A stretch of 64,000 nt of DNA from Opitutia bacterium (GCA_016217545.1 JACRHT010000017.1:930001-994000); one strand, 5' to 3'. Counted from the first letter of the stretch, positions 34,794 to 44,300 are shown. Translations and numbers: made by a program. The notes: generated by a model from the letters alone, not told the origin.

Positions 34794-35186
34794 TCAATGC
34801 ACGCCGGCTGTCGCCGCGACGCGGATGAGGTCGATGCGCGAAGCCTTGCGGCGCGCCACGCGCGGCGTGACGGCGGCGCGCGCGGGCTCCTCCGGGACAA
34901 ACACGAGATACGCCCCGCAGTGTTCGCAAAGATGCAGCTCGTCGCTCGCCGCCACCTGGCGGATCCACGACGCGAGTTTCAAGTGGCACGCGCCGCAGAC
35001 GCCGCGGCGAACTTCGGCGAACGGCTTCGCGCCGTTCACGACGAGCCGGTTGTAGTGCGCCAGCACCGGTGGCGGCAACGACGCCCGCAACTCGGCCGCG
35101 CGGGCCGCGCGCTCGGGCGAGAGATCACCGGCGGCGGCGACCTCGATCGAATGGAGTTCCTGAAGGACGGGAATGGAAGCGTTCAT
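34794..35186 (-). CDS. C4-type zinc-ribbon protein (short)
   Basis: A 130-residue protein. An N-terminal helix pair (about residues 1-45, VLQELHSIEVAAAGDLSPER) is followed by a zinc ribbon RGVCGACHLKL ... LHLCEHCGAYLVF (two CxxC pairs at about 63-66 and 83-86). This resembles the C-terminal half of the zf-RING_7/CT398-type proteins, which normally have a long coiled coil of about 150 residues; here the coil is short. The tail is basic. It may be a shortened member of that family. Role unknown. Confidence 0.78.
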   Translation of the reverse strand: MNASIPVLQELHSIEVAAAGDLSPERAARAAELRASLPPPVLAHYNRLVVNGAKPFAEVRRGVCGACHLKLASWIRQVAASDELHLCEHCGAYLVFVPEEPARAAVTPRVARRKASRIDLIRVAATAGVH

Positions 35187-35190
35187 AAGT

Positions 35191-35226
35191 GGAAAAAGAA
35201 AAGGCGGCCCGGCGCGCGGGCCGCCT
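35191..35226 (-). terminator. Intrinsic terminator after the small Ala/Pro-rich gene
   Basis: Stem AGGCGGCCC (35202-35210) / GGGCCGCCT (35218-35226), followed on the minus strand by TTTTCTTTTTCC. It lies 13 bases beyond the stop of the 65-residue gene and directly before the zinc-ribbon start, so the latter needs its own promoter or depends on readthrough. Confidence 0.85.
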
Positions 35227-35239
35227 GCGTGGAACCAGT

Positions 35240-35437
35240 TCAGAGGACGGGCGTGCGTTTCGTGGCGCGCGGCTTCTTGACGGGACGCGGCGCGGGTTTC
35301 GGCGCGGCAACGGACGCGACGGCGGGAGCGGGCGCGGCGGATGCGATCGGCGTCACGGAAACGACGACCGGCGTGTTGGTCGGCTGAGCGATGACGGGCG
35401 CACTGGCGCCCGCGGTGGGATTGAGTTCGGGATTCAT
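35240..35437 (-). CDS. Small Ala/Pro/Val-rich protein
   Basis: A 65-residue protein, low in complexity: MNPELNPTAGASAPVIAQPT at the start and a basic Lys/Pro/Arg tail (PRPVKKPRATKRTPVL). It has no membrane segment and should be disordered; the basic tail suggests nucleic-acid contact, as in small histone-like tails. A strong terminator follows, which supports a transcribed gene. No family is recognised. Confidence 0.55.
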   Translation of the reverse strand: MNPELNPTAGASAPVIAQPTNTPVVVSVTPIASAAPAPAVASVAAPKPAPRPVKKPRATKRTPVL

Positions 35438-35640
35438 GGGAAGCTTTCGGTTGGTGTGCCCGGTGCGGGCACGCCTCCTTCCTTCGCAATGCGCGTGCCG
35501 CCCCTGCGCGGGCGCACGTTAGCGGGCGCACGCGAACCACTTGCCGCGCGAATCACCCGCCGCTCCCACGGCATCTGGGCGTTTTCCCCACGGCCGCGCG
35601 GCGCAATCCTTGCACGCCGCGCCGGCGCGCGGTGCAAATT

Positions 35641-36642
35641 TCAGACCACCTTCGGTTCGAGCAGCCCGTAGCGCTTCAACTTGTATTGCAGCGCTCGACG
35701 GCTGATGCCGAGCAGGCGCGCCGCGGCCGCGCGGTTCGCCGTGGCGTGTTTGATCGTCTGAGTGATGAGCAATTTCTCCGCCTCCTCGATCGTCATGCCC
35801 GCGCGGATTTCCACGCTGACGCCGGCGCTTTCCTGCGCGCGAATTTCGTCGGGCAACTCATCGACGCCAATCACCGGCCCGCTCGAAGTCACGACGATGC
35901 GCTCGGCGACATTGCGCAGCTGCCGGATGTTGCCCGGCCACGGGAACCGCTGGCACAGCCGCATCGCCTCCGGCGCGAGCCGCTTCGCGCGGCGCCGGTG
36001 CTTCGCGCAGAAGCGCACCACGAACGCCTCGATCAACAGCGGAATGTCCTCCGCACGCTCGCGCAGCGGCGGCACCGCGATCGGAATCACATGCAGGCGG
36101 TAGTAGAGATCCTCGCGAAACTTCCCCGCCGCCACCGCATCGAGCAGGTTCTTGTTCGTCGCCGCCACCACGCGCACGTCGACGCGGACCAGCTCCGTGC
36201 CACCGACCATGCGGAACGCGCCGTCCTCGAGCACGCGCAGCAGGTCGCCCTGCCCCTTCGGCGAAAGGTCGCCGATCTCGTCGAGAAAAAGCGTGCCGCC
36301 GTCCGCGAGTTGGAAGCGCCCGAGTTTGTCCGCGCGCGCATCCGTGAATGCGCCCTTGCGGTAACCGAACAGCTCCGCCTCCACGAGTTGCTCGGGCAGC
36401 GCCGCGCAGTTGACGAAAATGAAGGGCCGCGCCGCCCGCGCGCTGTGTTCGTGAATGAGCCGCGCCACGAGCTCCTTGCCGGTGCCGCTCTCGCCCTCGA
36501 TCAGCACGGTCACGTCGCTCCGCGCGATCTCCTCCGCCGCGCGTCGCAAGCGTCGCATCACTTCGCTTTCACCGATGAGTTGCCCGCCCGCGGTGCCCGA
36601 CTCCGGCGCCGTCACGCTCACCCCGTCGATTTCCTCGGCCAT
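35641..36642 (-). CDS. Sigma-54-dependent activator with GAFTDA loop
   Basis: A 333-residue AAA+ bacterial enhancer-binding protein. Walker A IEGESGTGKELVAR (about residues 47-60), L1 loop ELFGYRKGAFTDARAD (about 89-104), Walker B GGTLFLDEIGDL (about 115-126), sensor and Arg finger region (REDLYYRLHVIPIAVPPLRER), and a C-terminal Fis-type helix-turn-helix (NRAAAARLLGISRRALQYKL). There is no receiver, GAF or PAS domain, only about 20 residues before the ATPase core, as in PspF. The canonical GAFTGA sigma-54 contact reads GAFTDA here. Regulation must be by partner proteins or expression level. The ATG at 36642 begins the short N-terminus. Confidence 0.92.
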   Translation of the reverse strand: MAEEIDGVSVTAPESGTAGGQLIGESEVMRRLRRAAEEIARSDVTVLIEGESGTGKELVARLIHEHSARAARPFIFVNCAALPEQLVEAELFGYRKGAFTDARADKLGRFQLADGGTLFLDEIGDLSPKGQGDLLRVLEDGAFRMVGGTELVRVDVRVVAATNKNLLDAVAAGKFREDLYYRLHVIPIAVPPLRERAEDIPLLIEAFVVRFCAKHRRRAKRLAPEAMRLCQRFPWPGNIRQLRNVAERIVVTSSGPVIGVDELPDEIRAQESAGVSVEIRAGMTIEEAEKLLITQTIKHATANRAAAARLLGISRRALQYKLKRYGLLEPKVV

Positions 36643-36921
36643 GTCTCGCGAATGCGCCCGTGCGCGCTTTTCCGCAAGCACGCCGAGTGTGCAGCGCGGG
36701 CGAAATCCGCGTCGCGTGCGTTCCGGCCCATTTTTCGCCGGTGAGCTGCACTCATCGCCTGCATGAGCAAAGCTCCAAAGCCGCCCCCGCGCGCCACTAA
36801 GACCGTATCTTTGCGCGCGTCGCGGCGGAAATCCGGCCCCGGCAAGAATTGCACCAAACCTCATCCGCTCGGCGAGCGCCGCTTATTCCCTTCGCGACAC
36901 CGCAGGCCGGCGCCGGCAAAA

Positions 36922-37458
36922 TCACTTCGCCGCGACCACGATTTGCCAATCGTCGGGAACGTCCTGGCCGTTGGCCTTGGCCACCGCGCGCAGGAAAAAC
37001 TGCCCCTTCAAGGTCTCGGGAAACGCGGCGGACAGCATCTGGGCCAGTCCGGCGTCTTCTTTGCGGATGACGAAGTAGAGCGCGAACTTCGCCTTCGGGC
37101 CCGTCTGTGACGCCTTCAGGATTTCGAAGTCCGCCGAAACCATCGCGCGCGGGATGCCGTTGCCGACGATCAGGCCGACATCGCAACTGCCGTTGGCGAG
37201 GCCGAAGGCGGCGCGATCCGCGTCCTGCGTCTGCGGCTTCACGGGCACCGGCTCCTTGCAGCGCTGGCCCAGCTCGAACGCCAGCGCCTCCGCGAACGCG
37301 GTGTGCAGGGCATCGTGGCCGGCTGCTTTGCGCTCGGCATCGACGATGACCAGCCGCAGCGCGCGGCTGGATTCGACGCGCAATTGATTCTTCTCGGCCG
37401 CGAACGCCGTGACGGCGCACGCCAAGGCCAGCAAACCGGCAAGGTGCTTCGTGGACAT
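36922..37458 (-). CDS. Exported periplasmic-binding-like protein
   Basis: A 178-residue exported protein. The signal peptide (TKHLAGLLALACAVTAFAAE) is followed by a periplasmic binding-protein-like half: LRLVIVDAERKA, AFAEALAFELGQRC, VGLIVGNGIPRAMVSADFEI, FALYFVIRKEDAGLAQ and the terminal DDWQIVVAAK. It resembles the small substrate-binding proteins of the family-3 type that accompany methanol or quinoprotein dehydrogenases, but it is much shorter than normal (usually 250 or more residues). No dehydrogenase is nearby. The 279 bases between it and the sigma-54 regulator hold no clear gene. Confidence 0.75.
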   Translation of the reverse strand: MSTKHLAGLLALACAVTAFAAEKNQLRVESSRALRLVIVDAERKAAGHDALHTAFAEALAFELGQRCKEPVPVKPQTQDADRAAFGLANGSCDVGLIVGNGIPRAMVSADFEILKASQTGPKAKFALYFVIRKEDAGLAQMLSAAFPETLKGQFFLRAVAKANGQDVPDDWQIVVAAK

Positions 37459-37668
37459 AGACAACGGGGGTTGAAAACTAAGACTGCGACGGTGCTCATC
37501 GGCACAACCGCGCCGCGCTTGAGCGGCGCGTGCAAATGCATCGGCCGGCTCGGCGCGGCGGTTTCCGGCGCGAAAGGGCCACCGAATTTGTGAGGTCCAT
37601 TCCCTCCCGCCACCGGCTAGGACGCGCGCCCTTGAACTCGCGCGCGACACGCACTGACTCGCGCCTCC

Positions 37669-38424
37669 ATGAGAAACGCCTCGTTCCTCTTCCGCGTCGC
37701 CGTGCTGCTCTACGGTCTTTTCGCCTACGCGGTCTTCTTCGGCACCGTCCTGTATGCGGTCGGTTTCATCGGCGGTTTCATGGTCCCCAAGACGATCGAC
37801 GGCACGCCGGCGACGTCGTTCGGCGGAGCCGCGCTGATCGACGCCGCGCTGATCGGCCTGTTCGCGCTGCAACACAGCGTGATGGCGCGCCCGTTTTTCA
37901 AGCGCTGGCTCACGCGGTTCGTCCCCGTCGCCGCCGAGCGCTCCACCTACGTGCTGGCGTCGTCGGTCGCGCTGCTTGTGCTCTTCCGCTACTGGGAGCC
38001 GATGGGCGGCAGCGTGTGGACCGTCGAACAACCCGCGGTGCGCCTGCTGCTGCAAGTGGGCTACGCCCTCGGCTGGCTCGTCGTGCTCGCGACGACGTTT
38101 CTCATTCATCACTTCGATCTGCTCGGCCTGCGCCAAGTGTGGCTGTTCTTCCACGGCCGCGACTACACCGGCCTGCGCTTCGTCACGCCCGGACTCTACC
38201 AAGTCGTCCGCCATCCGCTCTACGTCGGGTGGCTGATGACCTTCTGGCTCACGCCGCACATGACCGTGGCGCATCTCTTCTTCGCTCTCCTGACGACGGC
38301 CTACATTTTCGTCGCGATCCAGTTCGAGGAACGCGATCTCGCCAACGCGCATCCGGAATACCACGACTACCGCCGCCGCACGCCGATGCTGCTGCCGCGT
38401 TTCCGTCGCAAGGACGCCCACTGA
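37669..38424 (+). CDS. mddA: Methanethiol S-methyltransferase-like membrane protein
   Basis: A 251-residue integral membrane protein of the NnrU/isoprenylcysteine-methyltransferase-like superfamily. Motifs match methanethiol S-methyltransferase MddA: LFALQHSVMARPFFKRWLTR (about residues 64-83), ERSTYVLASSVALL, IHHFDLLGLRQVWL (about 145-158), VRHPLYVGWLMTFWL (about 181-195; SAM-site RHPxY) and FEERDLANAHPEYHDYRRR near the end. MddA methylates methanethiol with SAM to give dimethylsulfide. It is followed by a soluble TPMT/HOL-like methyltransferase. Family assignment is strong; the in vivo thiol is inferred. Confidence 0.87.
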   Translation: MRNASFLFRVAVLLYGLFAYAVFFGTVLYAVGFIGGFMVPKTIDGTPATSFGGAALIDAALIGLFALQHSVMARPFFKRWLTRFVPVAAERSTYVLASSVALLVLFRYWEPMGGSVWTVEQPAVRLLLQVGYALGWLVVLATTFLIHHFDLLGLRQVWLFFHGRDYTGLRFVTPGLYQVVRHPLYVGWLMTFWLTPHMTVAHLFFALLTTAYIFVAIQFEERDLANAHPEYHDYRRRTPMLLPRFRRKDAH

Positions 38425-38522
38425 CTTTCCGCCCGCCGGAGTGGCCGTGTGTGGCTGTCCGGCGGGTGCGGCGGGATCCTCCCGCCGGGCGCGCTGGGGG
38501 CAGTGCGCCGAATATTTTCTTG

Positions 38523-38554
38523 GAACCGCACCCTCGTGGTGCGGTTCTTTCTTT
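38523..38554 (+). terminator. Hairpin with T-rich tail immediately before the TPMT-like ATG
   Basis: Perfect 10-bp stem GAACCGCACC (38523-38532) / GGTGCGGTTC (38538-38547), loop CTCGT, then TTTCTTT. It ends 3 bases before the start codon of the next gene. It may be the mddA terminator, or an attenuator that also hides the ribosome site of the downstream methyltransferase. Confidence 0.75.
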
Positions 38555-38557
38555 GCC

Positions 38558-39148
38558 ATGAGCCACCCCTCGCGCCCGGAGTTCTGGGACGAGCGCTACG
38601 CCTCCGGCACGACGCCGTGGGATTACGGTGGTGTGCCGCCCCAGCTGAAGCGCTATCTCGAAGCACGCCCGAACGGCGGACGCGCGCTCATCCCCGGTTG
38701 CGGCGCGGGGCACGAGATCGCGGCGTTCTACGAGGCGGGCTACGACGTGACCGCGGTGGATTTCGCGCCCGCCGCCGTCGAGCGCGCCCGCGCCAACCTC
38801 GGGCCGCTGCTCGCCGACCGCGTGTTTCTCGGGGACTACTTCACCTTCGATTTCGCGGCGGCGCCGTTCGATGTGGTCTACGAACGCACTTTCCTCTGCG
38901 CGCTCCCGCCCGAGTTGCGTCCGAAATACATCACCCGGATGGCGCAGCTGCTGAAGCCCGGCGGCGTGCTCGTGGGCCTGTTCTACCTCGGCGAGGAACA
39001 GGGCGGTCCGCCGTATCAACTCCACGCGGCCGACGAGGCGAAGCTCTTCACGCCACGCTTCGTGCTCGCGCAGGACCAACCGGTGGCGGAGCCGTTTCCG
39101 CTCTTCGGCGACAACGAGCGCTGGCGCGAATACCGCCGCGTCAGGTAG
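38558..39148 (+). CDS. TPMT/HOL-like thiol (or halide) S-methyltransferase
   Basis: A 196-residue soluble SAM-dependent methyltransferase. Motifs: FWDERYASGTTPWDYGGVPP (about residues 8-27, the TPMT-family N-terminus), RALIPGCGAGHEI (SAM motif I, about 43-55), VTAVDFAPAAVERA, FDVVYERTFLCALPPELRP and GVLVGLFYLGEEQGGPPYQL. This is the pattern of bacterial TPMT-family proteins and of plant HOL enzymes that methylate thiols, hydrogen sulfide and halides. Its position 133 bases after mddA suggests sequential thiol methylation. The substrate is inference. Confidence 0.87.
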   Translation: MSHPSRPEFWDERYASGTTPWDYGGVPPQLKRYLEARPNGGRALIPGCGAGHEIAAFYEAGYDVTAVDFAPAAVERARANLGPLLADRVFLGDYFTFDFAAAPFDVVYERTFLCALPPELRPKYITRMAQLLKPGGVLVGLFYLGEEQGGPPYQLHAADEAKLFTPRFVLAQDQPVAEPFPLFGDNERWREYRRVR

Positions 39149-40070
39149 CGCGCCGGCGGCGCCAGCCGCAGCACCCGAGCCACACAACGCCGATAGCGAG
39201 ACACACCCAAGTCGTGGGCTCGGGCACCGCGAGAATGTTCAACGACGTGATGCTGCCGCCGTTGATCAACAGCGTCGGGTTGATCGCCGCGCCCGTGAGA
39301 CCATCGAACTTGCCGACTTGGTAGTAGCCGCCGGTGCTGTTGTAAGAACTGACATAGAGCGCCCCGGCCGGATCGAGCGCGAGCGCGCGCGGACTGGTGA
39401 GTCCGCTGATGAGATTCGAGTTGATCATCGCTCCGGTCGTGGCGTCGAAAACCGCCACGCTGTTTCCCTGCACCGACGCGACGTAGAGCCGGTTGTTCGC
39501 GGTGTTCACGGCCATTCCCATGGGCACTCCGGCGATGCCGGTGACGAGGTTGCGGTTGATGGCCGCGCCCGTGGCGGCATCGAACACGCCCACGGTCCCC
39601 GCGTAGTCGCTGACGTAGAGTCGCCCGTTTCCGTCGGAGAGCAGGTATTCGGGCGAGGCGAAACCGGTCAGGAAATTCGCGTTCGCGAGCGCGCCGGTCG
39701 TCGCGTCGTAGAGGCTGATCCGCTGCAGCGGCTGCGAGGCCACGTAGAGATTGTTGCCCCACAACGCCAACCCGGTCGGCGTGTTCACGCCCGTCTGCAG
39801 AAAGGTCTGATTGAGCGTGGCGCCGGTGGCCGCGTTGTAGAGGCCCACCTGCCCCTGCCCATACAACGCGACGTAGAGCTGGCCTTTGCCATCGAGCGCG
39901 GACTGCCACGTATACGAATTCGTGTTTCCCAACGGCGCCGCGATGGCCGCGCCGGTGAGCGCGTTGAACGAATAAAAATACGGCCCCACCGTCACGTAGA
40001 GCGTCGTCTGCGCCGCCAGCACGCCGGCGAACACCAGAAACAGCAGCGCACCTCGGGCGAACCGGTTCAC
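39141..40070 (-). CDS. Secreted YVTN/NHL-type beta-propeller, PEP-CTERM
   Basis: A 309-residue exported protein with about six short propeller repeats of the form (N)NRLYVAS..GNSVAVFDATTGAMIN, the style of YVTN/NHL propellers. The signal peptide RGALLFLVFAGVLAAQ follows the GTG start. The PEP-CTERM tail is AVPEPTTWVCLAIGVVW ending GWRRRRAT. The GTG start overlaps the stop of the preceding HAF-type gene (GTGA, 40067-40070), so the two surface proteins are translated as a pair. The last bases overlap the end of the convergent methyltransferase gene by 8. Confidence 0.85.
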   Translation of the reverse strand: MNRFARGALLFLVFAGVLAAQTTLYVTVGPYFYSFNALTGAAIAAPLGNTNSYTWQSALDGKGQLYVALYGQGQVGLYNAATGATLNQTFLQTGVNTPTGLALWGNNLYVASQPLQRISLYDATTGALANANFLTGFASPEYLLSDGNGRLYVSDYAGTVGVFDAATGAAINRNLVTGIAGVPMGMAVNTANNRLYVASVQGNSVAVFDATTGAMINSNLISGLTSPRALALDPAGALYVSSYNSTGGYYQVGKFDGLTGAAINPTLLINGGSITSLNILAVPEPTTWVCLAIGVVWLGCCGWRRRRAT

Positions 40071-41176
40071 GACACGACCTTCCGCCGGCGCAACACCAGC
40101 CACATCGCCCCGAGCACCACGAGCGCGATCATCAACGCGCTCGCCGCCGGCTCCGGCACCGCCGAAACCGTCACGAGGATCGCGCGCTGGTCGGCCATGC
40201 CCGCATCGTAGGCTTGGCCGACCAAATACAGCGTGTTGCCCACCAGTTCCGCGCCGTGGATGATCGACGACGTGAAGCTCGGCCCGATCGCCGCCGTGAT
40301 CGCCGGCTGCAGGTCGTGGAACGTCGCCGCGTCGCCCGCCCACCAACCGGCGTGATCGTAACCGCCAATCTGCGCGACACCGGCCTGATACGAACCGACC
40401 ACCGCGTAGGCAGCCGAGCTCGTCGCGCCCGCCGGATTTAAATCCACGACGCTCGCCGCACTGCCGAACCACAGCGCCGCATGCGAATTCCCGCCGACGC
40501 CCATCTGGCCCGCCTGCGCCGCTCCGGTCATCGTGTAGACCAGCGAGTAGTCGGCGCCCGCCGGATGCAGATCGACGAAACTCGCGGCACTCCCGCTCCA
40601 CAGCCCCGCGTGCGCCACGCCGCCGAAGAGCGCCTGGCCGCCTTGTTGCGCGCCGTTCAGCACGAGAATCTCGGAGCCGCCCGCGCCGGCCGGATTCAGG
40701 TCCACCGCGCTTGCCGCCGTGCCGTTCCAGAGCGTCGCATGCGCTACGCCCGAGTAGTGCGCCGAGCCGCTCTGTTGCGTGGCGCTCAAGGCCAGGACGA
40801 TCGAGGACGACGCGCCCGCCGGGTGCAAATCGACGAAACTCGCCGCCGTGCCGCTCCACAGCGCCGCGTGATCGTTGCCGTTCACGCCAACGAAATCCGC
40901 CCAGCCGCCTTGCTGCGTGCCGTTCGTCGCGCGCGCATGCGAATCGAATGCGCCCGCGGGGTTGAGATTCACGGCGCTGCCCGCGCTTCCGCTCCACACC
41001 GTCGCGACCGTTCCGTCGAAGCCCGCCTGCTGGCCGTTGCTCACCGCGTAAGCCACGCTGTTGCTGGTCGGAGTGCCGAGGTCGACGACCGAGACCTGCG
41101 CCTGCACCGCCGCGCAAACACCGAACCCCGCCACCCGGAACCACGAGCAGAGCGAGAAAAGAGACGACGGTTTCAT
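40067..41176 (-). CDS. Secreted HAF-like repeat protein, PEP-CTERM
   Basis: A 369-residue exported protein consisting mainly of six or so tandem repeats of about 45 residues. Each contains a Q-x-G turn (TQQGGWADFVG, AQQGGQALFGG, AQAGQMGVGG), then HAALWSGTAASFVDLHPAGA or a close variant, alternating LHPAGA and LNPAGA. This is the pattern of HAF (extracellular) repeats, likely a beta-propeller. A short leader precedes VSVVDLGTPTSNSVAYAVS. The tail AVPEPAASALMIALVVL...RRRKVVS is a PEP-CTERM signal. The ATG at 41176 is chosen because the frame upstream is antisense to the heparinase-like gene start. Confidence 0.87.
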   Translation of the reverse strand: MKPSSLFSLCSWFRVAGFGVCAAVQAQVSVVDLGTPTSNSVAYAVSNGQQAGFDGTVATVWSGSAGSAVNLNPAGAFDSHARATNGTQQGGWADFVGVNGNDHAALWSGTAASFVDLHPAGASSSIVLALSATQQSGSAHYSGVAHATLWNGTAASAVDLNPAGAGGSEILVLNGAQQGGQALFGGVAHAGLWSGSAASFVDLHPAGADYSLVYTMTGAAQAGQMGVGGNSHAALWFGSAASVVDLNPAGATSSAAYAVVGSYQAGVAQIGGYDHAGWWAGDAATFHDLQPAITAAIGPSFTSSIIHGAELVGNTLYLVGQAYDAGMADQRAILVTVSAVPEPAASALMIALVVLGAMWLVLRRRKVVS

Positions 41177-41306
41177 CGGCGCGGTTTGGGGAGACGGCGG
41201 GCGGCGATTACGCGAATTCGCGAAAATCCCGCGGCACTTGGCCGGTCGGCTAAGACGCCGTGTAAAAGCTGAAATGCCCGCCGGCCCCACCCGGGAATCC
41301 GTCGCG

Positions 41307-44300
41307 ATGAAACACACTGACACTGCTCCACGCATCACGGTGTGGCTCGCGCTCCTCGCGACCTGCACCGTATTCCTCGCCTTCGCGCGTCCGCTGCTCG
41401 CAGCGACGCAGCCCTTCCAACCGTCGATCACCGCGCCGGCCAACAAATCCACCGTCGCCACCGGCACTCCGGTCACGATCTCCGCGACTGTCTCGGGCAA
41501 CGCCAACCCGATCGCCAAGGTCGAGTTCTTCAACCTCCAGCTCGGCCAGCTCATCGGCACCGCCACCGCCGCGCCGTTCTCCGTCTCGTGGACGCCCACC
41601 GCGACCGGCAACGTCTTCCTCCGCGTCACGGCCTACGACACCGCTGGCCAGAAGGCCAACTCCGCCATCACCACCGTCACGGTCGTCGCCGGCACGGCCA
41701 CTCCGCCGCCCGCCGCGAGCTACACGCTCACCGTCGTCAACGGCACCGTGAACGGCGCCGCCGCCACCTCGCTCACCGCCGGCAGCACCGCGACCGTCGT
41801 CGCCGCCGCCGCGCCCGCGGGCCAGTCGTTCAAGAACTGGAGTGGCAACGTCGCCTTCGCCAACGCGAGCGCCGCCACCACCACGTTCCCCATGCCCGCG
41901 ACGGCCACCACCGTCACCGCGAACTACCAGGCCGCCACCACGCCGCCACCACCCGCCGCCGCGCCGCTCACGATCTCCTCCGCCGCCACGCTGCCCAACG
42001 CCACCGGCGGCACCACCTACTCGCACCAGCTCTCCGCCACCGGCGGCACCGCGCCCTACTCGTGGAAAATCCTCGGCGGCTCGCTCGAGTCCGGCCTCTC
42101 GCTCTCCACCTCCGGCCTGATCTCCGGCACCGTCGGCACCTCGCCGTGGATTTATTCCTATCCGTTCTCCGCCTACGTCAGCGTCACCGATTCCGTCGGC
42201 GCCAGCGCCACCGGCACGATCAAACTCACCATCGACGCGCCCGCCGGCTACACCCCGCCGACCACGCAGCCTCCCGGCGGTGGCACGCCGCAGCAGTCTG
42301 TCTACACCGTCACCGTCACGAACGGCACGGCCAACGGCGCCGCCACGATCACCGCCGCGCCCTACACGACCGTCACGCTCGCCGCCGGCACTCCGCCCGC
42401 CGGCCAAGCCTTCAAGCAGTGGAGCGGCTCCGTCGCGTTCGCCGACGCGCTCGCGAGCACCACGACGTTCCAGATGCCGAACTCCAACGTCGCGATCACC
42501 GCCACGTTCCACACGCCGAAGCCCATCCCCGCCACCGTCGCCGGCCACCCGCGTCTCTGGCTCAACACGAGCGACCTCCCGCGTCTCCGCTCCTGGGCAC
42601 ACGCCGGCAATCCGATCTGGCAACAGGCCCTGCGCACCAATCTCCAGCTCGCGCTCCACGTCCACACGCTCTGCTTCCCGAACGGCCAGCCCGCCAATCC
42701 GTATCCGGATTCCGGCAACATCGACGGCTACGCCGGCCCCAACGTCACCAGCGACATGGTGAGCGAGCAGCACGCGCTCGTCCTCGCCTTCCACGCGCTC
42801 GTCGATCCCGACGCCAACGCCCGCCTCCTCTACGCGCAGAAGGCGCGCGACCTGTTCATGTATATCATGAACGAGGCAGCCAAACCGCACCTCAAGGGCG
42901 CGCCGTTCCGCGATCCGATTTTCTCGATTTTCAACCGCTCCAACTCCGCCGGTGAAACCTGGCCGCTGCTCGCCGACTGGCTCCAAGGCGTGACCGACGC
43001 CGCCGGCTCGCCCGTCACGATCCTCACCGCCTCGGACAAGGCCGTCATCCGCCAAGTCTTCATGACGTGGGCCGAGGATTGCATCACCGCCTACACCACC
43101 GGCGGCGACTCTCCGAAACCCAACCGCGTCACGAACAGCCTGCAACTTCTCCCCGGCGGCCACGCCTACCGAATGACGGCGAACAATTACTACCTCAACC
43201 ACGCGCGCCTCATCACCATGATGCCGCTCGCCTTCGATCCGGTCGACGATCCCGCGCTCGACGCCTCGCTGCCCGACGCCGCGCTCGGCAACACGCTGCG
43301 CTCCTACCTCTCCAACGCCACCGGCGCGTGGCTCTACCAGCAGTTCGCGATGTTCGGCGATCCCGCCGAGGTGCGCGCCGCGCTGAATCTCCCCGCCACC
43401 GCCAAGGTCGGCCTCGCCTCCGGCGGCAACGCGCCCGAAGGCGGCCTCTACGGCCACTCCATCGCCTACATCCAGGGCCAGCTCCTCGCGATGCAGACCG
43501 CCGGCTTCACCGATCCCGCCTTCTGCGGCCCGCAAGTCAGCCTCGTCGGCTCGCCGCATTGGGACCGCTACGTGCACGGCTTCCTCTCGATGATGGTGCC
43601 GAAGCAGCAGATCGATCCCGCGCAATCCTACCTCGGGCCCGTGTATTCGTTCGCCAACTTCGGCGACCTGCTCCGCCTCTGGATCACGCCCGACAACATG
43701 ACGCAGTTCGCGCTGCTCGCGCTCGTCGAATTGAAGCAAGGCCGCAGCGACCACCTCAACGCCGCCCGCTGGATCGCGCTGAACGCCGTCGAGGGCGGCG
43801 CCTCCGGTTTCATCGAACGCCTCAAGCGCCCCTACAGCACGCACGAGCCGATCCTCGCGTTCATGCTCTTCGATCCCACCGACCCGACCGCGATGAATCC
43901 CGCCGATCCGCGCCCGGGCTACGCCACCACGCATTGGGACCCCGGCCTCGGCCGCATCCTCGCGCGCACCGACTGGTCACCCAACGCCACGTTCCTCGAC
44001 TTCCGCTCCGGCTGGCTCTCGATCAACCACCAGAACTGCGACGGCGGCCAGTTTCAGTTCTACCGCAAAGGCGAGTGGCTCACCAAGGAGTTCTCCAACT
44101 ACGACAACTACGGCGTCGGCCAGTCCACGATCTGGCACAACACGCTCTCGCTCCAGAACTGGTGCGCCTCCGGCGATCCCTTCATTCAGTGGTATGAGCG
44201 CCCGTATCTGAAATACGGCTCGCAGTGGAACATGCACCAGAGCAGCGGCGACCCGATCACCACCGCCAGCTCCGGCCCCGGCTACACGCACGCTCAGACC

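Noticed and set aside
35434-35637. A minus-strand Arg/Pro-rich frame upstream of the 65-residue gene
   Set aside because: Composition typical of random GC-rich DNA; it overlaps the start of the better-supported small gene.
36763-37110. A plus-strand frame MSKAPKPPPRATK... between the sigma-54 regulator and the binding-protein gene
   Set aside because: It runs antisense into the exported binding-like gene and has no domain; a very short gene confined to 36763-36921 cannot be excluded but is not supported.
41250-43934. An 894-codon minus-strand frame opposite the heparinase-like gene
   Set aside because: Gly/Arg/Glu-rich low-complexity translation caused by GC-rich codons on the other strand; no domain and no ribosome site.
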